Source: Ectocarpus siliculosus
Taxonomy: Eukaryota > Sar > Phaeophyceae > Ectocarpales > Ectocarpaceae
NCBI GenBank assembly: GCA_000310025.1
Contig: FN647857.1
Span: 83,769 to 104,959, forward strand
Direction: 5' to 3'
Length of the DNA stretch: 21,191 nucleotides
The position numbers were made by a program, and so were the translations under genes. Shown here one piece after another: positions 16,457 to 21,191 of this stretch. Under the pieces are notes generated by a model. That model saw nothing but the letters and a program-made list of their open reading frames with translations, was not told the DNA's origin and did not search any database. Position 1 is the stretch's first letter. Each line of letters starts with the position of its first letter.

Positions 16457-18884
16457 GAATAGCACTTAGGAGGTAGCGGTTCCGCGGAGGAGGCAGACCC
16501 GACGGGTCGGGGGGGGGGGTTGTGGTGTGCGTGCAGGAGGGGGAGGGGTCAATGAGCCGGCTCTTTGGTTAGCACATGACCAGAGGTAAAAGTTGCGGTT
16601 GCATTGGTAGTGATAGCAGCAGTGGAAGCAGCCCGAACACCCCGGCTCAGGAGCGGCCTCTGCGAGAACCTTGCTCGGGCCGCAGCCAAGAAAACCCACA
16701 TTGCAACGTGCATGCGTGGGATGAGCCACGCTGAGAAGCGCCGCGTCGTGTGAAGGGGATTATAGGAATGGGTGGCGGGCGTGGAAGAGGAGGCCAAACG
16801 AGGAGGGGCGGGCGGGGGAGGTAAGCGGGCCTTTGCGCTCTGCCACAGCTGGCTCTGCCCGACTGCAGTGGACGGCCGGCCCGAAGAGGCGCGTCGTCCA
16901 TGGCGGCCTCACGCGTGTTTGTCGCGTCGGCTCAAGGTCTTGCACAAAATTTACCCCAGGAAAACTTGTTCCGTGGCCTGTTTTATTTTTTAGACAGGGA
17001 GAGAGCGGCTGCCCGCAAGAGGCTTCATTAGCTTGGCCGCGTGCTCGACGCGCGCTTAGATAAGGCGATCGGAGGCAGCTTTCTTTAACGTGCTGTTTTT
17101 TTTTTCTTTTTTGTCTGAAAAACGTTTTACCGCTTTTGTGGTTGAGGACCTCAACGGCACAGCGCTGCCTTTGCCCCTCCCAGCGTTCGGTGACACTCCT
17201 CCCTCGTGGCATGATGGGCGAGAGGCGAAGACTGGGTGGTTTTTCTATTTGCAATATTGCCGTCCTCTCTTGCGATGCGAGCATGCAAACCCGGGTGTGA
17301 CACCAAGGCGATTTTTTTTTCTTTTTTTTTTCGTATTATCGAAGGCTCTACATATCTTTGCGTGCGTTGACCCGTTTCGTTTCGGAAGAAAGAACGTACC
17401 TGCCTTCCTCCTGCGTGCTATCTCATTATTATACCAACGACGGAGACGACAGCAACGCTGTCAGAAGCTCGGCTGCACTACACGGCCATCGTATGGCAAA
17501 GTCGGTACAGGGTGGAACGACTACCACCGCCGGTGCTGGCACACGATGTCGAGCCCTTTCTGCGCACGCAATCTGTTGCGTTGTGCTTCTAGAACGCGAA
17601 CAACAACAAGTTGCATTTTTTTCCAAGCAAGAGAAGATGGAACTTGGATGTCTAAACCGGCATGTCCAGGCTGGGCAGAAGCGTGCAGAGAGAACCAAGA
17701 CGGATGACGAAGCCACCATTTACGAGACTGACCAATTTCTCACCGTGTTGTGTTGGAGACTGCGTGCATGTTGCCGATTTCGTTGTTCGCATCCGAACTC
17801 AGCCGTTCGCGCCGTGCAACCGTGCGTGTGTTTTTCTAGCATCGACCGTGCTTAACCGGCTGACCATTGAAAAGACGTCAGTCTCAGTGTGCTTGAAAAC
17901 ACGACACGCTTCCAAAGGCCACCACGAGCCGGGACCCCGTGAGGGGGGAGGCTAATCTATTCTCCGGATTCAAGACAGAAACAGCGGTAGCAACAGAAGA
18001 AAACTGCACGTGTCCACCCCCCAGTGTGTGCATGCCGTGCGGGCAAACTCCTACAACCCCTGCCCGCCCTCTCGTCTATCTGAACTCGAAGCAACGCCGA
18101 TGTCCATTCCCGAGCAAGGCCGACACACATCATTCCCCGCGACCTCTGGATATGCCAACCCTTCCGTGTTGCCGTGTTCGGTGTTCTTCTGTTTTTGACG
18201 AGGCCGGTCGCCCCGGCTGTCCAATTAGTGGGTAACCTCGAAAGCTCATGTACTAGCAGCAGGATGTGGGATCGAATCTATCTCCGGGAGTGGACAACTT
18301 GGAACTCTCTCTGTAAGGTAGAAAGCGACGTTGTTCCATCAACGAGAAGAGGAGAGGGGCCTGCTGAACCCTTGTTGCGTCAAAAACCGAACAGACCCAA
18401 TCAGGGGGAAAGGGAAAGGTGGGATACAACAACAAAAACGCAAGAACGACTGTTCCGGTGTTACCTCCTCCCGGTGTGCGACCTCGGCCGATACCGTACG
18501 TCAAACATGTAGCGAAGCGTGTACGCTGGCACCAGAAAAAATGGGACGAAAAAACAAACGACAGACAACACACACGAACACGACGTCCCGAGAAGAACGT
18601 ACGACCTGAGGTAAGGAATTACGCTCGGCCCGTCGCTCTCTCGATTTTTTTGTTTCTCCTTCCTACAACCAACTTACGGGGGTTCTCGCCCTTTCCCCGT
18701 CTACTCCCCCCCCCCGGTGATGACACAATACGCCTCCACTGCTTCCGCGCCACAACGTGCGGCGTATCTCGCCGCAACGACAAGACGTCCTTCACCACAC
18801 CACGTTCATGCCGGGCCTTCGCGCTGCCGCTCGGCCCTATCTACGTTGGGAATGCCATGCCATGCCTCACGATGACCAACGGAA
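16457..18884. other. Convergent intergenic region (2.4 kb)
   Basis: It lies between the stop codons of the small mitochondrial-type gene and GPD2, so it contains both 3' UTRs. One dispersed element copy lies at 17828-17905. Open frames such as 17090-17707 have poor composition and no motif. No AATAAA signal could be tied to either gene. Confidence 0.5.
17828..17905 (-). repeat. Dispersed short element, copy 4 (minus strand)
   Basis: On the minus strand it reads ACTGAGACTGACGT, CTTTTCAATGGTCAGCCGG and TTAAGCACGGTCGATGC, then an A/CA-rich tail. This is the same order as copy 1. Confidence 0.7.
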
Positions 18885-18953
18885 TCAATGCTTGCGGCGG
18901 CCAGACTTGCCGGCACCGGCGGCGGGGCTCATCGTCTCCAAAAACTGCTCTAC
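18885..18953 (-). CDS. GPD2: GPD2 terminal exon
   Basis: The acceptor is CAAACAG|GTA, phase 0. It encodes VEQFLETMSPAAGAGKSGRR then KH and a TGA stop at 18887-18885. The join QEMQE-VEQFLETM fits the Q-x-x-E-x-A-x-x-F-L end of the family. The tail beyond it is not conserved. Confidence 0.8.
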   Translation of the reverse strand, partial: VEQFLETMSPAAGAGKSGRRKH

Positions 18954-18997
18954 CTGTTTGTTTCCGTGGCAATTTTGTCGTCAAAACGCCGGCACGC

Positions 18998-19041
<44 letters not shown>

Positions 19042-20797
19042 AGGGGGGGCGGCAAGGGCAACGCACGGGACAACAACCAGGACCATAAAAATGGGGGTAG
19101 GGATGAGCGAAGCAAGCAAAGAAAACATAAATAAAATACGCCGGCCGCAATTTCCCTGCCTGTTTCTTACCAACTCCGTTTCCAGCAAAAAAGTCAAAGT
19201 ACATGTTTTTGGGGTTCGCTAGTCGAGCATTGTTGTTGCTTTTTTCGCTTGTCACCTTTGTTGACAGAACACGCGCTTAATTCACCCCCCCTCCTCCGAA
19301 TGTGTGTAGGGAACACCAGCGCGCGTGAACGTGTCCTCCTTCGCTCCCCGGCCAGGGAAACATGCATAGCCGAATGAGACAACCTCAAACACTCATCCCG
19401 ACCACGAGAGACAAAATTAAAGGCCACCTACACAACCGTACTCTGGGAAAACAACACCTGCCAACACATCACACGCCAGGCGTACCAGTAAAGCACAGAG
19501 ACAAAACACAATCCACAAATGCATCACGCCCTACGTATACGTGCGTCTACAGGTAGATACCTCTTGCATCTCCTGCCTACGCCTTGATCTGGACCACCCC
19601 AGAAGCCCGGACATGATCTCGATCACTCTGGGCGCAGCTTCCAAGGCCGCCTTGCTGTCGATGTACGCCAGGCGGGTGCGTCTCGCGAGGACGTCGACGG
19701 CCTTCAGGGCGTACTCCTGCGAATCCGTCAGCAGAAAAGAAAGAAGCGAGCATACCGGGGTGCGACAATATTGTTCACGACCGTATAGGAGAGGGGCGTT
19801 GGCTCTCTCGCTCGTCCTTCCCAAGCCACCACCCCACCTTGCTCCACTCAATTCCCATCCCACCACGCTCTACTCCCGCTACTCAACGCCTCCCAAAGCA
19901 ATCCTACCCGTCTCCACTTTGTTCAAAAATCACCACACTCTCCACTCCACTCCACTCCACTCCTCCGCAACAACCCTCTGCTCTCCTTGAACAACAGCGG
20001 ACACACCTGCTCGACAGCGAAGACAACCTCCGCCTCCAAGAAGGGGTACTTGATGGCCAGGCACCGGGCCGCCGCTGTGGAGTGCGCGTAGCCCTTGTTG
20101 CGCTTCACGATCTCGGCGATCTGGCAAGAAAGCACGCAAGCAAGCAAGCACGCAAGCAAGCAGCAGTCCGTCGTGATGAAATATGTTACAGGTACACACG
20201 TTACCGGTCACCACACAATAAAAAGAAGTATCAACGCCGTCCCATTGTTGCGTTATGATTTGTGATAAAAAAACACATCAAGTGTTTCGTTTTCGCATGC
20301 GGACTACGCTGTGTGCTACGGAAAAATTGGTGCGCTTACCCCGACAGACACCTCGTCCTCTTGAGTAGGCCCCCTTTTCTCTCTCTCTGTTCGGCCATTC
20401 CCGTTTCATCCACTACGCCAGCGATGACGTTCTCACCACAAGCCGGGGTTCAGCCCGTAAAAGAACACACTCCACACCATCCCTCTCTCTCTTCTTTGCC
20501 ATCCCTTAACACCTTTGCAATGCCCCAGACACCACACACGAGTTCTTCCACCCCCTCCCCCTGTCCTCTCTGTGTGTGTCCTGCTCTGCCCATCGGTCTC
20601 TTTGTCTCTCTCTGTCTCTGTCTCTCCCTGTCTCTCTCTGGATCTCGCCGTGGCTCCACTTCCTCATTTCAAGGGGGCTCGGCGCGCACCGGCGGGGGCG
20701 GGCGTCGTACCTGAAGGGCCCTGGTGCCGTAGTTGCTGACAAGGTGCTTGGCCACGTCGTTGGAGAGGGAGTACTCCTCTCGGAGGATCACGTTGAT
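18885..20797 (-). CDS. GPD2: FAD-dependent glycerol-3-phosphate dehydrogenase, mitochondrial, C-terminal part (four exons)
   Basis: This enzyme oxidises sn-glycerol 3-phosphate to dihydroxyacetone phosphate and passes electrons via FAD to ubiquinone, at the mitochondrial inner membrane. Four minus-strand exons (20797-20711, 20120-20007, 19716-19561, 18953-18885), all phase 0, give the last 141 residues. These are the C-terminal helical domain typical of GlpD/GPD2. Landmarks are EEYSLSNDVAKHLVSNYGTR, KYPFLEAEVVFAVEQEYALK, AVDVLARRTRLAYIDSKAAL and EAAPRVIEIMSGLLGW, then QEMQEVEQFLETM. The protein ends in a short basic tail (SGRRKH) with no EF-hands, unlike animal GPD2. The catalytic FAD-binding part lies beyond the right edge. 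SDP6 (plants) and GUT2 (yeast) are equivalent names. Confidence 0.92.
18954..19560 (-). other. GPD2: GPD2 last intron
   Basis: It contains a (GA)n tract at 18999-19040 (CT on the gene strand), about 45 nt upstream of the acceptor. Nothing else recognised. Confidence 0.6.
18999..19040. repeat. (GA)n microsatellite in GPD2 last intron
   Basis: About 20 GA units with one AA interruption. Confidence 0.95.
19561..19716 (-). CDS. GPD2: GPD2 exon: conserved A-V-D-V-L-A-R-R-T-R-L-A block
   Basis: The acceptor is GGATTCGCAG|GAG and the donor CAAGAG|GTATCT. The 52 residues contain EYALKAVDVLARRTRLAYID and EAAPRVIEIMSGLLGW, diagnostic of mitochondrial GPDH. Reading through the donor would stop after nine more residues (VSTCRRTYT), which is less family-like than splicing to 18953. 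Confidence 0.94.
20007..20120 (-). CDS. GPD2: GPD2 exon: C-terminal domain middle
   Basis: The acceptor is TTCTTGCCAG|ATC and the donor GAGCAG|GTGTGT. It encodes 38 residues, including CLAIKYPFLEAEVVFAVEQ. The P-(Y/F)-(I/L)-E-A-E-V motif is a GPD2 hallmark. Confidence 0.94.
20121..20710 (-). other. GPD2: GPD2 intron with (CTTG)n-type acceptor tract
   Basis: A GCAA-rich repeat at 20131-20163 reads as (CTTG)n on the gene strand, immediately before the acceptor at 20121. CT-rich plus-strand patches occur at 20376-20389 and 20600-20640. No exon seen. Confidence 0.6.
20711..20797 (-). CDS. GPD2: GPD2 exon (antepenultimate-but-one): start of C-terminal domain
   Basis: The acceptor is ACGTTTCAG|ATC and the donor CTTCAG|GTACGA. 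It encodes 29 residues, INVILREEYSLSNDVAKHLV then SNYGTRALQ. It matches the Y-(G/S)-L-x-x-x-V-A-x-H-L-x-x-x-Y-G-x-(R/K)-A pattern. Its 5' two-thirds and acceptor are duplicated just upstream at 20866-21001. Confidence 0.92.
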
Positions 20798-21001
20798 CTG
20801 AAACGTTGCAGCATTGACATCACGCCGTAAACAAGAGGGGAAGGAAAAGAGGGAGAGGGAGGGGGGTTGCTGACAAGGTGCTTGGCCACGTCGTTGGAGA
20901 GGGAGTACTCCTCTCGGAGGATCACGTTGATCTGAAATGTTGCAGCATTGACATCACGCCGTAAACAAGAGGGGAAGGAAAAGAGGGAGAGGGAGGGGGG
21001 T
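20732..21001. repeat. 134-bp tandem duplication covering part of a GPD2 exon and its 3' splice site
   Basis: 20732-20867 and 20866-21001 match at an offset of 134 bp with one substitution (AAACGTTG versus AAATGTTG, in the intron part). The copied segment includes the first 66 nt of the exon, its acceptor and about 68 nt of intron. The upstream copy lacks the exon end and donor. Confidence 0.97.
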
Positions 21002-21191
21002 CAAACCATGGGTGCAGAGAGCGGACAGAGCCGACGGACGGAAAAAAAATCGTATGCGTGTGTGTTACGCTGCTGGCTACGTTTAAGCCGCTAAAATGCA
21101 AAATTGCTTAGTTTGCCTCTTGGGGCAAGGAGTGTGGACGAACGACGCCATAAACCCCACCGCCGTTCTTTGGGCAATACCTAACCTTTTC
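21002..21191. other. Right edge, GPD2 intron, no exon recognised
   Basis: No preceding GPD2 exon was recognised on the minus strand. The gene must continue beyond the window because the flavin-binding and catalytic parts are missing. Confidence 0.5.

Noticed and set aside
17090-17707. 205-codon plus-strand open frame between genes
   Set aside because: It contains poly-Phe from T runs, has no recognisable domain, and lies in a convergent intergenic region.

Overview
This is a eukaryotic nuclear window: multi-exon genes with GT..AG introns of roughly 0.4-1.5 kb, dense microsatellites and minisatellites, no bacterial operon structure and no ribosome-binding sites. Short in-frame exons, long repeat-filled introns, mixed base composition and adjacent genes on alternating strands resemble brown-algal (Ectocarpus-like stramenopile) genomes. 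That assignment is inference; no marker gene proves it.

Three protein-coding genes are supported. (1) 13334 down to 728, minus strand: the N-terminal 624 codons, in 13 exons, of transcription elongation factor SPT5. They cover the acidic N-terminus, the NGN domain and KOW1 to KOW3; the rest lies beyond the left edge. All 13 exons join without a frame break. (2) 14944-16456, plus strand: a complete two-exon gene for a 153-residue protein with a mitochondrial-type presequence, one Gly-zipper membrane segment and a short coiled coil. (3) 20797 down to 18885, minus strand: the last four coding exons of mitochondrial FAD-dependent glycerol-3-phosphate dehydrogenase (GPD2/GUT2/SDP6 type). Its 5' part lies beyond the right edge.

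Genes 1 and 2 are divergent, sharing a 1.6-kb upstream region (13335-14943). Genes 2 and 3 are convergent, with 2.4 kb between their stop codons. The genes do not form a pathway: SPT5 is nuclear transcription machinery and the other two are probably mitochondrial.

The rest is repeat-rich. There is a seven-copy 47-bp minisatellite, a 300-bp (AAC/GAC)n tract 20 nt from an SPT5 splice donor, and a (CAG)14 tract (CTG on the gene strand) 10 nt upstream of an SPT5 splice acceptor. There are also a large (GA)n tract, four copies of a dispersed element with a tRNA D-arm-like core, and several diverged tandem repeats. The most unusual feature is a near-perfect 134-bp tandem duplication that copies a GPD2 exon's 3' splice site and the first part of that exon. 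I found no clear novel multi-gene system, CRISPR array, rRNA gene, intact tRNA gene or viral gene.
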